This document shows, one piece after another, positions 21,959 to 32,729 of a stretch of DNA of 51,237 nucleotides (position 1 is its first letter; each line of letters starts with the position of its first letter). This stretch comes from Ectocarpus siliculosus (lineage: Eukaryota; Sar; Phaeophyceae; Ectocarpales; Ectocarpaceae): contig FN649738.1 in the NCBI GenBank assembly GCA_000310025.1, forward strand, positions 1,854,932 through 1,906,168, in the 5' to 3' direction. Under the pieces are notes generated by a model. That model was given only the letters and a program-made list of their open reading frames with translations. It ran no database searches and had not been told where the DNA came from. The translations under genes were made by a program, and so were the position numbers.

Positions 21959-22045
21959 CTTTTAATCGATTAAAAGTCATTTTTCAGGTTGAGTTTTCAA
22001 GTTGGCTATTATGAAAACCCAACCTGAAAACCCAACCTGAGAAAT
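21959..22045. repeat. Perfect palindrome followed by an AAAACCCAACCT inverted repeat
   Basis: CTTTTAATCGATTAAAAG (21959-21976) is a perfect 18-bp palindrome. Next, TTTCAGGTTGAGTTTTCAAG (from about 21981) faces AACCCAACCTGAAAACCCAA (to about 22040), an imperfect 25-bp inverted repeat. A further AAAACCCAACCT stands at about 22168. The block lies 450 bp upstream of the ORF at 22487 and might mark a transposon end. Confidence 0.6.
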
Positions 22046-22486
22046 GCACTGCGTCTATGAGCACTACAACTTCACATCACTCACCCAGCTCATCACCACC
22101 ACACTTGCAACTTCCAGTACCGCCACTCTCCCAAAAGCAGTCAAGGGACACTAATTGACATTCAGCAAAACCCAACCTCAAAACAATAATACCAGCTCCC
22201 CCAAGTCTGACTCTTCGCCTCGGCCATCCAATAAAATCCACTCTCACCACGCACAACTCCTACTAACCATACCCCCCTGACACGACTCCTACACATTCAC
22301 GTGGCCCCTATAATGTTTGACATAGTTCGTCACCATAGCCCCCCCCTCAAGCCTCGCACATACACTTGCAACCATCTACTTAATCAATACTTCTCACTAC
22401 ATGAGTACGAAGCGCAGCAACGCGAGGAAAAACAACAAGAAAAAAAGAAAAACGTGACACCGAAGACTCAAGACCCGAGGCTTTAG

Positions 22487-23137
22487 ATGGACCGCGTCAT
22501 GTCTACGCCCGAAGGGGTCAAGTACAGGGTGGTGGACGTTGCTGGCAGAGACCGGTGCTGTGAAATTCTCGCCCCCATCGCCCTCAACATGTTCCGTGAG
22601 AACATCCCCCTTGAGGACATTGTCTCGTCCGTCAGCGGCAACCTCACGGACGACATGATGAAGTACGTGCCGACCCTCCGTGGCAAAGTTGTGGAAATGT
22701 CTCGCGTTTTCTTCAGTTTCGCGGACGGCGAAGAATTGGCTGACTTTGACGACGTTGTTGACAACCCGATGTGGGTAATCATGGCGAGGGGAATGTGGGA
22801 GAAAGTGATGCTGTGCTTTCGCGGGCAGTTTGACGGAAGGGCTTTTCTGCTCATGGGAAAAGTCCTCCCCTTGGACGGGATCAGGATCGTCAAGCACGAC
22901 AACGGGATCTTGGCTCCTTGCGATGTCGGGGTACCCCTTCCCAGCGGACACTGCCCTATGGTACTTCACGACGGATACGGGCACTTCAAGGCCCTGCTTC
23001 ACTTTCGCGAGACGTCGGAGTCGGAGGCTTCGGGCGGCGACAGCGACGGGGAGTCGGAGGCCTCTAGTGGCACCGACGAGGATGAAGCCATGTCCGAAAC
23101 TACGGAGTCGGAGAGTACGGGCGGCGCCGACGAGTGA
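22487..23137 (+). CDS. Single-exon ORF, acidic C-terminal tail, unknown (weak OTU-like pattern)
   Basis: ATG at 22487, TGA at 23135-23137, 216 codons. An ATG at 22499 (MSTPEGVKYRVVDV) is an alternative start. Residues 1-175 look globular; the last 40 are Glu/Asp/Ser/Gly-rich. A Cys in GRDRCCEILAPIAL (near residue 22) and a His in LHDGYGHFKALLHF (near residue 163) are placed like the catalytic Cys and His of OTU cysteine proteases, and MWEKVMLCF lies between. That is pattern-level evidence only; the classic DGNC block is not intact. CG-rich codon use sets it apart from the AT-richer flank. Upstream, 22140-22400 is C/A-rich and may be leader. It could be a host gene or cargo of an element marked by the inverted repeat at 21959-22045. 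Confidence 0.55.
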   Translation: MDRVMSTPEGVKYRVVDVAGRDRCCEILAPIALNMFRENIPLEDIVSSVSGNLTDDMMKYVPTLRGKVVEMSRVFFSFADGEELADFDDVVDNPMWVIMARGMWEKVMLCFRGQFDGRAFLLMGKVLPLDGIRIVKHDNGILAPCDVGVPLPSGHCPMVLHDGYGHFKALLHFRETSESEASGGDSDGESEASSGTDEDEAMSETTESESTGGADE

Positions 23138-23473
23138 AATAACCGCCGCCTCTTCTCTCACACGGCAAATCAGTTTTTTCAGAGACAGGAAGTATTCAAC
23201 AGCGATGCGTGTTTTGTTTCCTCTCACAAGCTGTGCTATTTTATTCTCGTGCTATTTGTCCCGCACGTAGACACATGGAAGAAAGCCGGATCAAGATCGG
23301 AGCAAGCCGCGGCAATTTATCGTTTCTAGATGACAGAAGATACCGCACCCCGTTTGCGATGTCCGCCGATGGCTCTTACAAAGCGATTGACACACACCTT
23401 TCAACAATGCCAATCACACAATTATGGGGACGTGTGATTTTGTGTTTTTGATGGACGAAAGGCTGGCTTCATG

Positions 23474-24824
23474 CTACACTGCGCCAGCCTGAGATACCTC
23501 GCGAATCGCTTGCTCCATGAGATCACGGTCACGCCCGTAGTTTTCCGGGAACCGTGCCATACTGAGCGATGTACAGCTGCTTCATCCTCATCCCCACTTG
23601 ACCAGCAAGATCGCCGAAAGTTTCACGCACTCACGCGTGACAGCCGGGGGTGGCAATGCTGTGCCCCGGGGTCTCGGTGTGACGCTTCGGCTACACAGTA
23701 GCGATGGCCAGCGCGTTTTCGATTGGTGCACCTACACCACCCTCTATGCGAAGCTCAATTGTTTCTGTGTTCCAGGGGGCGAAATGCCTTGACGGCCTCC
23801 TTTATCGTGAGCACGATGCACACCTCATCGGGCTTTTGCTCGCGGATGTGATTGGTGTTGCACGTGGTTACCTCGTGGGACACCTCCATCTGTACAAACG
23901 GCTTTTCTCGATGATGCATGGCCTAAATCTGGCTTTCTTAGCAAGGGGCTGTTCACGTATCACAAACTGCTGGTAGGCGGTCATAGCAACGCTTCTTTTT
24001 CTCCTCCCACAGGATCACGTCTCCGCCGGGCACGCACGTGACTGTCTCAGCAATTTGCGCCTGAACTCCTTCGCCCTGGTCGACAATCGTTTTGGCATGC
24101 TTTACGGGAGTAAACTTGCCCTCTCCGTTGATTTAGATGCGCTCAAAGCGGTCGGCAATGGGGAATGATATTCAAGGGGTATCTACTTCATCGCATGTGG
24201 TGTGATCCTGATCAATTTCCATGACACGAGCTAGCATCAGTGCTGCGTGGTTAGCGCTTACAACCGTCACTACGCTTATTGTGTCTATTACGGAGATTTT
24301 GAGAGTAGAATCGTCGGCACGAACACTACCGTGATGCCCTGGTACATCAGAGCTTCCTTCAAGGCAGATGCCTTGGACTCGACCTCCTCGACTTTCTCGT
24401 GTACAACCGGTTGTTGCTTCACCATCTCTTCTTATTGGCGAGGGTGTTCTTGTTGGTGCTGTTCCTGGCCTTGTTGTCCCTAGGGCCGGCGTTGTTCACA
24501 TTGGAAAGCATCGAAAACACATTTGACGCGGTCGTGTAGGGGGGGATTACTTGAGCGTCTTCCCACACTTCTCATGCAAGGTTCACCACTCGAGGCCATT
24601 CGCGTTTTCAGATTTCTGAAAGCGCTCGTGAAGCTGTAGACATGTACCACCCGTTGATGAAATATCTTGACAACTGAGGCCCGCCGGTGGTATCCTCGAC
24701 ATTGGTGCAGATTGTGCGTGCGGAGCATACCAGTTCCGCTGACATCCGGCCTGGCGCACTTGAACGTGCCAGCCACAGAAACCATACCAGTTGAAGGGTC
24801 GATCAGAACAGTTTTCGTGTTCAT
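23474..24824 (-). pseudogene. Decayed minus-strand gene of unknown function
   Basis: Protein-like stretches follow one another on the minus strand in changing frames with stops between: MNTKTVLIDPSTGMVSVAGT (from ATG 24822-24824), VVHEKVEEVESKASALKEAL, DTISVVTVVSANHAALMLAR, GEGKFTPVKHAKTIVDQGEG, VTCVPGGDVILWEEKKKRC, REKPFVQMEVSHEVTTCNTN, FGDLAGQVGMRMKQLYIAQY and DRDLMEQAIREVSQAGAV before TAG. At least five frame changes and several stops separate them. Mixed charged and hydrophobic composition argues that this was once a single long protein of about 440 residues. I do not recognise it. Confidence 0.45.
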
Positions 24825-24879
24825 GGTGTGGTTAGGTTATGAGCTACGGGCACGCGATTCGCAACTCTCAATTTTATTT

Positions 24880-25564
24880 AGTATCAAGAAAGGCAACACT
24901 CATTGCGTCAAGCCTGGCGCTTTCCAGAACCGCTCTCTTTCGGTCTACCACGGCCCAATCTGTGTCGGTTGAAAGGACAACAACGCGCATGCGCCTGCAG
25001 CAAATTCATTTGATCACACTCGATTTCATCGCGAGCCCTCTTCACACGGGGCGATGTTTCTACTTCATCGCCGTTGACAGTACTCGTGTCGTCGTCCAGA
25101 AGAACGGACTCTATTTCTTCCTCAACTTACACCGCGTGCGCATTGCATCACACACCGACTTCGCCAAGTCTAATCTATTTTTGGTATCTTTGTCTCCGTG
25201 GTATGCAAAGAGGTGCAGACGCCTGGCCATACTAGGGGAGTATAACTGGCGTCCGAGCACCTGCCCGAGTCCGTCCTTCTACTTCCGGTAGTATTCGGTA
25301 TCGCCAAGTGCATCGATGAATCCTGCTGTTATTTTTACCTCGGGTTCTTCCCACGAGAGAAGCAAGAGCGTCTCTCGCCGAACACTCCCGCACTCTGTTT
25401 GACTTCTCTTCTTTCTTGTACTCCACCGGCTCTATCATATTCTGTCGAATGGCATCCCCCCCATCCAATGCTCCTTTTAGAACAGCCCTCTTTTGGTCTA
25501 CCATCGCCCACTCCTTTTCAACCACCAGGACCACAACGCTTGCGCACATCCATCCAGCAACCAC
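24880..25564 (-). pseudogene. Two diverged copies of a short coding module
   Basis: On the minus strand, MCASVVVLVVEKEWAMVDQK (ending RAVLKGALDGGDAIRQ) at 25450-25560 resembles RMRVVVLSTDTDWAVVDRKR (ending AVLESARLDAMSVAF) at 24890-25000. The copies lie about 550 bp apart. Between them, VEEEIESVLLDDDTSTVNGD leads into the second copy. Frames change repeatedly. The tract may belong to the same ancestral gene as 23474-24824. No family is recognised. Confidence 0.4.
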
Positions 25565-25800
25565 TCAAACCCTTTCTCTACACCACAACCACGGGTTGAG
25601 TTCCGCAGTACAGCAGCACTTCGACGCGTGTCACTTTGAATCGATCCTCCTTTTCCTTCGCCCTCCCACGTGGTTACCGGGGAACCCGGTGAATGATCTG
25701 TCTTGCTTGTCGATGTACCTGAGGATAACGAAACGAGGTGCGACGTTTTATGTTCATTGTCTTCAGAAGATTAAGATTTCCCGTAATGACACCTGACGAA

Positions 25801-27060
25801 TTACAACAACACCACGCACCTGGACAGAGCCGCCAAGAGCGCACGAGGCTTCGTCACCCTGCGCTTCAGAACCGGCAGCATGCGAACGATCGGCGTTGAT
25901 TTCTCGATGGGTTCACTCTCTGTGGCACGGCTGATGTCGCTCTGCCAACACCAGGAGGTCACGTGAACTGCATTCACCTGCTTCAGCAAGCGTATGCACC
26001 CTTCTCCCGAAGCATCCCATTCGGTCTCCCACAAAGGTAGAATCGATTCGGCGATCGCCGAGGCTTGTCGTGCATTACACAATCTCCTTCGATTCCTTCA
26101 TACCGAACGCGCGATGCCACGTCCGCGCCGGCGTCAAGGAGCAAGCGTATGGTTCTGAGAGAATAGAAGCCCCCCAGCTCGAATGCGCTCACAAGAGGGT
26201 TGTCTTGGAAAAGTTGGTTTGAGTAGATGGGCAAGGTACTGTCGTGGGCCATGTTGGCGTATCCACGCGCACTGGTATTCATGTTGCATCCCTGTCTCTG
26301 CAGAACGAGCTTGATACACTCCTCACGCCGACCTTCCATGGCAGCACACAGAGCAATGCCCTCCGCGTCCACCACACCGTTGTCAAACAGAAGATTGACG
26401 ATATCTACTTGATTCTGAGAAGCGGCCTTCACGAAAGCTTGCGCGCCACCGTCATGAGAACAACCGTCGATTCCGAATCGCTGTACTAGTTCGCGGACAA
26501 CTTCCAGGTGTCCATTTTCAGCCGCCACGTCCAGCGCGAGCCTGTCGCCGTTTTACGCAGGCAAGAACTGATTCGCCTTCGCCTCAACGAAAACTTTTGA
26601 CATCTTCCAATCTCCCTTGTCGTGCCGAAATGTACAGGGGTGTCGCTCTGCTTTCTTGCTTACTATCGACATTCGCACCCGCGTGGATCAGCACCACGAT
26701 ACATTACCTCGTGGAATCCTTTCGCCGCGGCAACGTGAAGCGGCGTACCGTCTACACCAAGCGCTTGGTGGTGGTAGATTGTAGCTTCAAGGTTCGCACC
26801 GGCCTTTACTAGAGCCTTGCTGACGGCCAGGTGTTTGTTGACAATCGACAGGTGAAGAGCAGTCGGACCGTCATTTTCCCCACCCTCACACCGCCTCCGA
26901 GTCTCAAAAGGACCCTTACGACCCGCAAGTATCCCATGGTGGAGGCCACGATAAGAGGGGTCCGGCCCATGTCACCGTAGCCTCGGTCGATGTCGACCGA
27001 CCCTTGCTTGAGAAACCACGGCAACCGTGCGCTCGACGGAACCACTGGCTGCGGCATCAT
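25801..27060 (-). pseudogene. Ankyrin-repeat protein pseudogene
   Basis: Begins at an ATG pair (27055-27060). About eight ankyrin repeats can be read with frame changes: MGRTPLIVASTMGYLRVVRV, GPTALHLSIVNKHLAVSKAL, TPLHVAAAKGFHE, ATPLYISARQGRLEDVK, LALDVAAENGHLEVVRELV, QAFVKAASQNQVDIVNLLF, and LRTIRLLLDAGADVAS near the end. A C-terminal segment (WDASGEGCIRLLKQVNAVHV) ends in a stop at 25801. Disruptions: frameshifts near 26885, 26700, 26590 and 26080 and a TAA near 26546. Ankyrin arrays mediate protein binding; large ankyrin families are common in brown algae. If some breaks are assembly errors the gene could be live, but their number argues against it. Confidence 0.8.
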
Positions 27061-27297
27061 ACAGTTTGCATGTTGGAGATTGAAACAAATGCTCTAGGCG
27101 CTGTCGATTGTTTGCTGTAAGTATGGGCAAAACACCTTACGCCTCCTCTTCTTTTCCGAAACAGAGCTTACATCAAGACTAGTTGTTTTTTGGTATCGTG
27201 TATTTTTTGGCCGAGACAAGAGCGTTGTCTACAACCTTTACTTTCGTTAATTTGCAAGTTGCCTGGCGTGTGCTTCGCGACCGAAGCGGCCTTGGAC

Positions 27298-27588
27298 TTA
27301 TTTGCCGTGAGTGTTGAAGGTCACTATAATACCTCGCGCTTGGTACCCCTCGCCGGACTTCCTCACAACGATGGTCGTTTTTTCAGCCACGGCAGCTACC
27401 ATTACCGCTCTTTTAATGACGGCGGTGGTCTTGCGTTTTGACTTCTCCAGGGCGTTTTCGTTGGCGGCAACATCGACAGCCGCCTTCTCCTTGGCCTGTC
27501 CTTTCGCAGATTGGGCCGCGCCAGCTTTTTTGGCTCCATGAGCCCAAGTATCTCGGGAATGCTGCTTGTCTTCGGGTGTTGGCCATTA
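27298..27588 (-). CDS. Lys/Ala-rich exon-like ORF, unknown
   Basis: The minus strand is open from about 27588 to TAA at 27298-27300 without a start codon. It reads AKKAGAAQSAKGQAKEKAAV and then NALEKSKRKTTAVIKRAVMV and ends GIIVTFNTHGK. The basic, alanine-rich make-up resembles a nucleic-acid-binding tail. It may be a 3' exon continuing from 27608-27778, which lies 20 bp upstream on the same strand and ends in a stop in a different frame. Confidence 0.35.
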
Positions 27589-27607
27589 TTTCATTTTTTT
27601 GATGAAT

Positions 27608-27778
27608 TTATTGCAGATAGGTTTGTTTGTGGTACTCTGCTTTCTGTTTTTTTAGAGGTCCTTTTTCGCCTGCGATGTCGATCACTCTTCTCGTAAGCTG
27701 CGACTTGAAAATATGATTGTAGTACGTGGGGGCATCTCCGATGGAGCGGAACTCGCTCTTGTTCGCGCGTACAAACAT
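27608..27778 (-). CDS. Small minus-strand ORF, 56 codons, unknown
   Basis: ATG at 27776-27778, TAA at 27608-27610. The product begins MFVRANKSEFRSIGDAPTYY, contains HIFKSQLTRRVIDIAGEKGP and ends KQTYLQ. Composition is ordinary for a soluble protein. It lies close to the Lys/Ala-rich frame at 27298-27588 and the two may be parts of one gene with a frameshift. No family recognised. Confidence 0.35.
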   Translation of the reverse strand: MFVRANKSEFRSIGDAPTYYNHIFKSQLTRRVIDIAGEKGPLKKQKAEYHKQTYLQ

Positions 27779-27885
27779 GAGCCACTAACCCTCTCATTTT
27801 ACGCGCGTCGCGACCAACTACAGTAATACTGTCAGTTCTTGTCTTGCGGCAGAAAAAAAGGAGACGGTGCCAGCAGGAATGAGTT

Positions 27886-28425
27886 TTGACGTGTCGGGAT
27901 TTTCGCGCAATGGTCTATGCTGACTTTTGCGCTGATGGCTATCCGCCAAAGAAAAAATGCCGCGTCGCCGTCGCGAATCTGGGCTCTTCCCGAAGTGCAA
28001 AAAGACCGCACGATCCAGACAGAGTTAAATGTTTGGCTGACGCTGGCGCAGTACCTCCAAGCAACGAGTATCCCTCCGGGCCTTCGGATGTTTTGCAGCA
28101 TATTGCCGATGTCGATGCAGTGGCTTTGGTCGCCTGTAAACACTTCATGCACTCCTTACGATCTTCCTGCCAGGTTAGGAAAATGGTTTCGGTCTGGCTG
28201 GTGGATCCCGGATCTGGAGAAAGGCGCCGGCCACGCTGATACGTAGTCGGAGGGAGAAACGATCTTCTGGACCAAACCCAAGCCGGGCAGAGGCAGCAGG
28301 AGGGGGCGGCGAAGGAGAGACAAGGGCGGGAAGAAAGCCGAAGCCCACGACATACTCGAAGAGGCCAATATTCTACTAGCGCCCGGGTTACGGCCTCCAC
28401 CGCCGCCGCCGACTCTGCGGTGAAC
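27886..28425 (+). CDS. Exon-like plus-strand frames, unknown
   Basis: A frame over 27886-28239 contains GYPPKKKCRVAVANLGSSRS, VKCLADAGAVPPSNEYPS and DVLQHIADVDAVALVACKHF, then stops. A second frame from 28250 reads ETIFWTKPKPGRGSRRGRRR and ends in a proline run and TGA near 28422. Both look more protein-like than neighbouring frames, but there is no clear start or splice site and the minus strand is also open. Possibly one decayed gene. Confidence 0.25.
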
Positions 28426-28904
28426 TATGAAGCCCAACTCAGGGTGAGGAGGAAGGCAACGTGCACGAATCCCAGAAACACTCGCAGGTTGTTTCGTTTG
28501 TGGGTTCAACAAAAATATGTACACAGACACACGCCTCAGAAAAAACGAATAAGCCCCAAATTGACAAAAAAGATTTTCACCAGCACGGCCGCGTCCTAGT
28601 GGTCGACACAATGACCGTGATCATGTACTTTGGTTTACCCCAAAAAAAAAGCAGCAAGCGGTCGTTACCCGGCTAAACATGCGTGGATATATGAAGCGGG
28701 GAGCCTTCCCGTCTACTTCTTTGACGAGGTCCTTGTCGGCTAAAATATACCGTACCATGGAGGTTTATAAGGTTTCTGCTCACGAATAGCGCACAACAAA
28801 CCGTGCCATGTCGTCATGTGCGTCATGTTGGGGGATGTCGGTCTCTCGTAATTTCATGTCCGTATGTTCGACTCCCTCGATGCGTGTGACTGCCCCTTGC
28901 ATCC

Positions 28905-29240
28905 TTGCGTTTCACCCAGGACATTCTCTTAATGAGGTCTGCGCGCATACGGGCTGGATTGGGGACGCACAAGGCTCCCACGGCATCCCAGGCGGCCCAA
29001 GCTGGAATGCATGGAGATACTTGTGGGCTGTCTCACGGTGAACGGCGCCGCAATGCGTCGAGAAAGGGCGGACAGCCCTTCGGTATCCAACAGGGAGAAA
29101 CTCTGCGCGTGGCATTACCTGTATCTGCGGAAGAGCGAGTAGTGGGAGTGAGAGCCGCCACGTGGCGCAATGCAGGCCATGTGTATGAGACGCGCTCGGT
29201 GGGAAGGACTGCTGTGTCTGTAGATTGTGATTGTGGTGTG
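28905..29240 (+). CDS. Possible exon, unknown
   Basis: A plus-strand frame is open over 28905-29456. Its first part (THKAPTASQAAQAGMHGDTC, then ERVVGVRAATWRNAGHVYET) looks coding; after about 29240 it turns into a T-rich, Phe/Ser stretch typical of intron read-through. GTATGT at about 29240 could be the donor. No ATG at the start and no domain. Confidence 0.2.
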
Positions 29241-29550
29241 GTATGTCTTTTGTTTGCCTTGTGGGTTTCTTTTGTTTTTCCCGCCTCGTTTTCTTCGTCT
29301 TTCTCTTCTTTTTCCATAATTTTCCATCTTATTTGTCCTTTTCGCGTCTGCCTCGGATGGCCTTCTCTCTATCTCTGTGAAGTAGCAAGATTGAACCAGG
29401 GGATATACCTCTCCCTGGCCGTGTGTGTAAACGGGAGCGGAGGGCCCAAGATTTAGGGTCGTTGATTGAAATTGGCTTGTGGTCCATTTTTTTTAGTGTA
29501 CCTTTTGTAGGTAAGTTAGCATGGGACGGCGGAAATCATGTTATGGCGGC

Positions 29551-30188
29551 TGCGCGTAGAATCTACACAAAATACTATGATGGGCCGTGACTGTCCGGTG
29601 GTCGCGGCGCTAGGGGTATGGGGGCCATAAAACAGGAATTGAAGTATCGGACGCTTCCCTGTTTGCCCTCTAGAGGATTCGAAGAGGCGGCGGTTATGCC
29701 ACATCTACGAAGAAGAGACAACTTCAACATGTTTCTCCGTGGCACGTTTTCGCGAACGTTGCTACCCACCCGGTGTTAACTTTTAACACCCCCCCATGTG
29801 GACGGAAGCAAATAAAGCCTGTTAAAGTGCACGTTATCACCCGTTAACATGTCTATCGCATGCCTTACTAAGTCATGCTAACCTGGGATGATGGCTTGAT
29901 ACCGTATGCTATGAGATGTACGTGTTCATGATCGTCATTCGCACGTAGGTCGTCAGCAAGCTGCGACACTATTTGCTTGATACCGTACAAGGAATGGATA
30001 CCATCCGGGAGAGATCACGACGACAGGTAAGCGCAACCCCCCTACATCACACTGATTCCCAGCCCCGAGGAAACGGTCTACGCACGAACTGTACTCAGCT
30101 ACGAAGGTCCACGCACATACCGTACTCAGCTACGAAGGTGAGAGAGGTATGAGCGTTTTGTATGAGCGTCTTTTTAGCTGTTTTAACA
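29551..30188 (+). repeat. LTR of element A (5' copy)
   Basis: Begins TGCGCGTAGAATCTACAC and ends TTTTAACA. It is almost identical over its whole length to the reverse complement of 42049-42689, including GTTTCTCCGTGGCACGTTTT and TCAGCTACGAAGGT written twice near the end. One or two single-base indels separate the copies, so both are recent. Confidence 0.85.
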
Positions 30189-30189
30189 T

Positions 30190-32224
30190 GGTGAGGCCGG
30201 GGAGTAGCAGCAACAACAACCGCAAGAGTCGTACCATTTACAGTCACAGGACTATCAACAGATGTCGCAACAGCCGCAACAGCAATCGATGCGGCAGGGA
30301 CAACAAGCTAATGGTTCCCAGTGGCAAATGCAACCGCAGCCACCACAGCAGCAGTCGCACTGGACGCAACAGCATCAGCCGTCACACATGTCTCAGTCGA
30401 TATAGCCTTATCAAGAGCATCAATGGTTGACACCATGTATTGGTGCTCCATCATCCGCTAATTTCATGCAGGCACAAGGATCGGTCGGACCTCGGGCTTC
30501 GCAGTGGTCTAATCATCGGCAGCAACTAACAGACAGGGTATGCCCAACATTCCGCATTCGCAACTATCGAACCCTCAAGTGATGCAGTGTCACCGCATGC
30601 ACCTCCTTGTGTTCCATCTAACAACGGATATTTTCAGGGGATACCAACTCATCCCCAAGGGCCGCCCAACATATATGTGAACCATCAGGAGTCATCGCTG
30701 AAAGCGAGATTGAATGGTCCTTCGGTACCGTTCAATACGATGTCGTTTCAAAACAGCATCCTGACTCCAGGAATGTCAACACAGAATCAGATGCTAGGGG
30801 GAGGACATGTTTTCGCACCTCCAAGGCCAGCAGCATGATAATTCCATCAACAGGATGCCGTTTAGTGGCGCACTGCGGCAGCTGATACTGGTTTCAACCA
30901 AAAAGCAGCTAGGCAGTCCATGGAAAGGATCATTGAGAGCATGAAACTAAGACAGGGTGATGATACCGCTTTTGTAGGCGTGTCCACTGGAGAGTCAAAC
31001 AAACTGTCAGTGATGCAGTGGCGTTTGTGGACGAGCTTTCAAGGAAAATGCAAGTGGAGGATGGAGGGATATGGGCATTCCTTGTCGATCAGTACTGTAC
31101 GGATGGGTACACGAGACCCATAGCGGATGTGTTGACGTCGCTGAGAGTAGAATGCTTGAGCAAGCTCATTCCTTTAGGCCTAGCTTCAAGGTCGAGGTGA
31201 TTCCAGGAACCATGATCAACACATACTTGATCACAGGGGGTAGACTCATGGTTCCTTGTGATCAAGTCACGATAACAGATTGGACACGTTTGTTGGAGCT
31301 TCATGCCTGATGGGTAGGACACGACGCCTCTTTTTACCGGTTCAAGCTGATTTCATGTCGCTTGAATCCCATATGGTATCTACAGTACGTCACATCTAGG
31401 ATCACTTGTCTTCGATGCCGATAGATGTAACCAATCCTCTATCTCAGACAATGGTGTACAGGGGGGAAACAGTCAAGCACATCCACACGCAGTTCGTCAG
31501 TAACTTAACAGAGGCTCCACGTTTTATTCACAAGATGAGATCATCCTTCGTCAACGCAACAACTTCTTTTTGGCAGCCAATACAGATTTTTAGTCAGCCA
31601 TAGACGATCGTTGGACCCCTCAGATGATGTAATTTCGAAAAAAAACGTTTTCGAGGACAGAACTCCTAGGAGCCCTTAAAAGAGATTTTTTCCTCGGAGC
31701 AGGACAGTGGGCGCAAAGAGGGTCAGCAGGATAACGATTCTTCTTCAGATGTGGTAGAACTCTATTCAGCCGACAGTATTGCCGCATTATTGGCTGCCTT
31801 TGTCAACCGCCCTGCCTCTATGCCGGGGAAGACAGGTACACCGTTTGTGAGGGGAGGGGAACAACGGTCACAGCGTTCTCGACCCCAGTCTCTCTCGGTT
31901 GAACAGGTGCCGCGGGTTGCTGAATATCGCCCTAGGCCCATTTCATCTAGTGGTAAATCGAGACGAGTGGTAGCTGAAACAGGTTGGGCGCAAATGGAAG
32001 AAGAAGAAGAACTCGCTGATCCCACAGAAGATAAGAAGGTAATCGATAAGACTCTGCAAGACAGGAAGATGTGTTTTTTTCACGCCCGAGGTATTAATTT
32101 CCCGCATCAAATGAAGAGGCGTGGATGCCGATACTCTCACGATTCTTACCAATGTCTACAAGGAGGTTTGTGTACCGGTACCGGTAATGCGCCTGTGTCT
32201 CGTTGTAGCGGCTACATCTTTTAG
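30190..32224 (+). pseudogene. Degraded Gag with Gln-rich N-terminus and Cys/His motif
   Basis: From 30206 a frame is glutamine-rich (QQQQPQESYHLQSQDYQQMS) up to a TAG at 30403-30405, then goes on past it. Later pieces in other frames are QSMERIIESMKLRQGDDTAF (30910ff), VAFVDELSRKMQVEDGGIWA (31015ff), SFKVEVIPGTMINTYLITGG (31185ff) and an acidic segment opening KEIFSSEQDSGRKEGQQDND at about 31681. The last frame, to TAG at 32222-32224, carries CFFHARGINFPHQMKRRGCR followed by YSH, a zinc-finger-like arrangement. Position after the LTR and primer site identifies it as Gag. Confidence 0.6.
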
Positions 32225-32679
32225 GGAAAAGCCCAGTTTGTATCCGCCACGTGGACGTCTGTGGAGAGAATAAACAGGGTTCCGTACAGGACGACAACGT
32301 AATGTTTCAGAGTTGCTTCGACGACTGAAGACATTTTGTGCAGAATCTTCAGGAATGCTAGTGGTGTCAAGTTGGCACACCAACGACATAAGGCGCTATT
32401 CTTGAAACCCACCGATTGATGCTTGTACGAATATACGGATCCCGTCTTGCCTGTTGCACCAAGGCTCTCAAGGTGCCGATCTGATCTTATTTGTTTGAAG
32501 GATTGACTCCCTCTGAGGGGGGTATAGGTCCGATACGCACGACGCGCGAAATGTTGGCGATCACGTGGTAACCACCAGGTCATGAGATCGATCCTTGCTC
32601 GGATGACCTTTTTTTCCCCGAAGGTGACTTTTTTTCCACCAAAAAATATTTTTGGTTCTCCCTGTTCTTTGCTCCTCAT
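32221..32679 (-). CDS. Uninterrupted 152-codon minus-strand ORF, unknown
   Basis: ATG at 32677-32679, stop at 32221-32223. The start region repeats [14 protein letters not shown]; later parts read [20 protein letters not shown] and [20 protein letters not shown]. It abuts the end of the gag remnant on the other strand. The plus strand over the same bases also has a protein-like but stop-interrupted frame, so I cannot say which strand codes. Confidence 0.25.
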   Translation of the reverse strand: MRSKEQGEPKIFFGGKKVTFGEKKVIRARIDLMTWWLPRDRQHFARRAYRTYTPLRGSQSFKQIRSDRHLESLGATGKTGSVYSYKHQSVGFKNSALCRWCANLTPLAFLKILHKMSSVVEATLKHYVVVLYGTLFILSTDVHVADTNWAFP

Positions 32680-32729
32680 TTGCGCCACCCTCGCGCTATT
32701 CTCCCAAACGTCCTGCTTGCTTGTTGCAG

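Larger units (their letters stand above)
29551..32224 (+). mobile_element. LTR retrotransposon A: 5' LTR and degraded gag
   Basis: The 638-bp LTR is followed at once by TGGTGAGGCCGGGG, which fits a tRNA primer-binding site (TGG opposite the CCA end), and then by a long gag-like region with many frameshifts. No protease, reverse transcriptase or integrase follows in this orientation. The matching LTR, with integrase beside it, lies inverted at 42049-42689. Confidence 0.75.
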
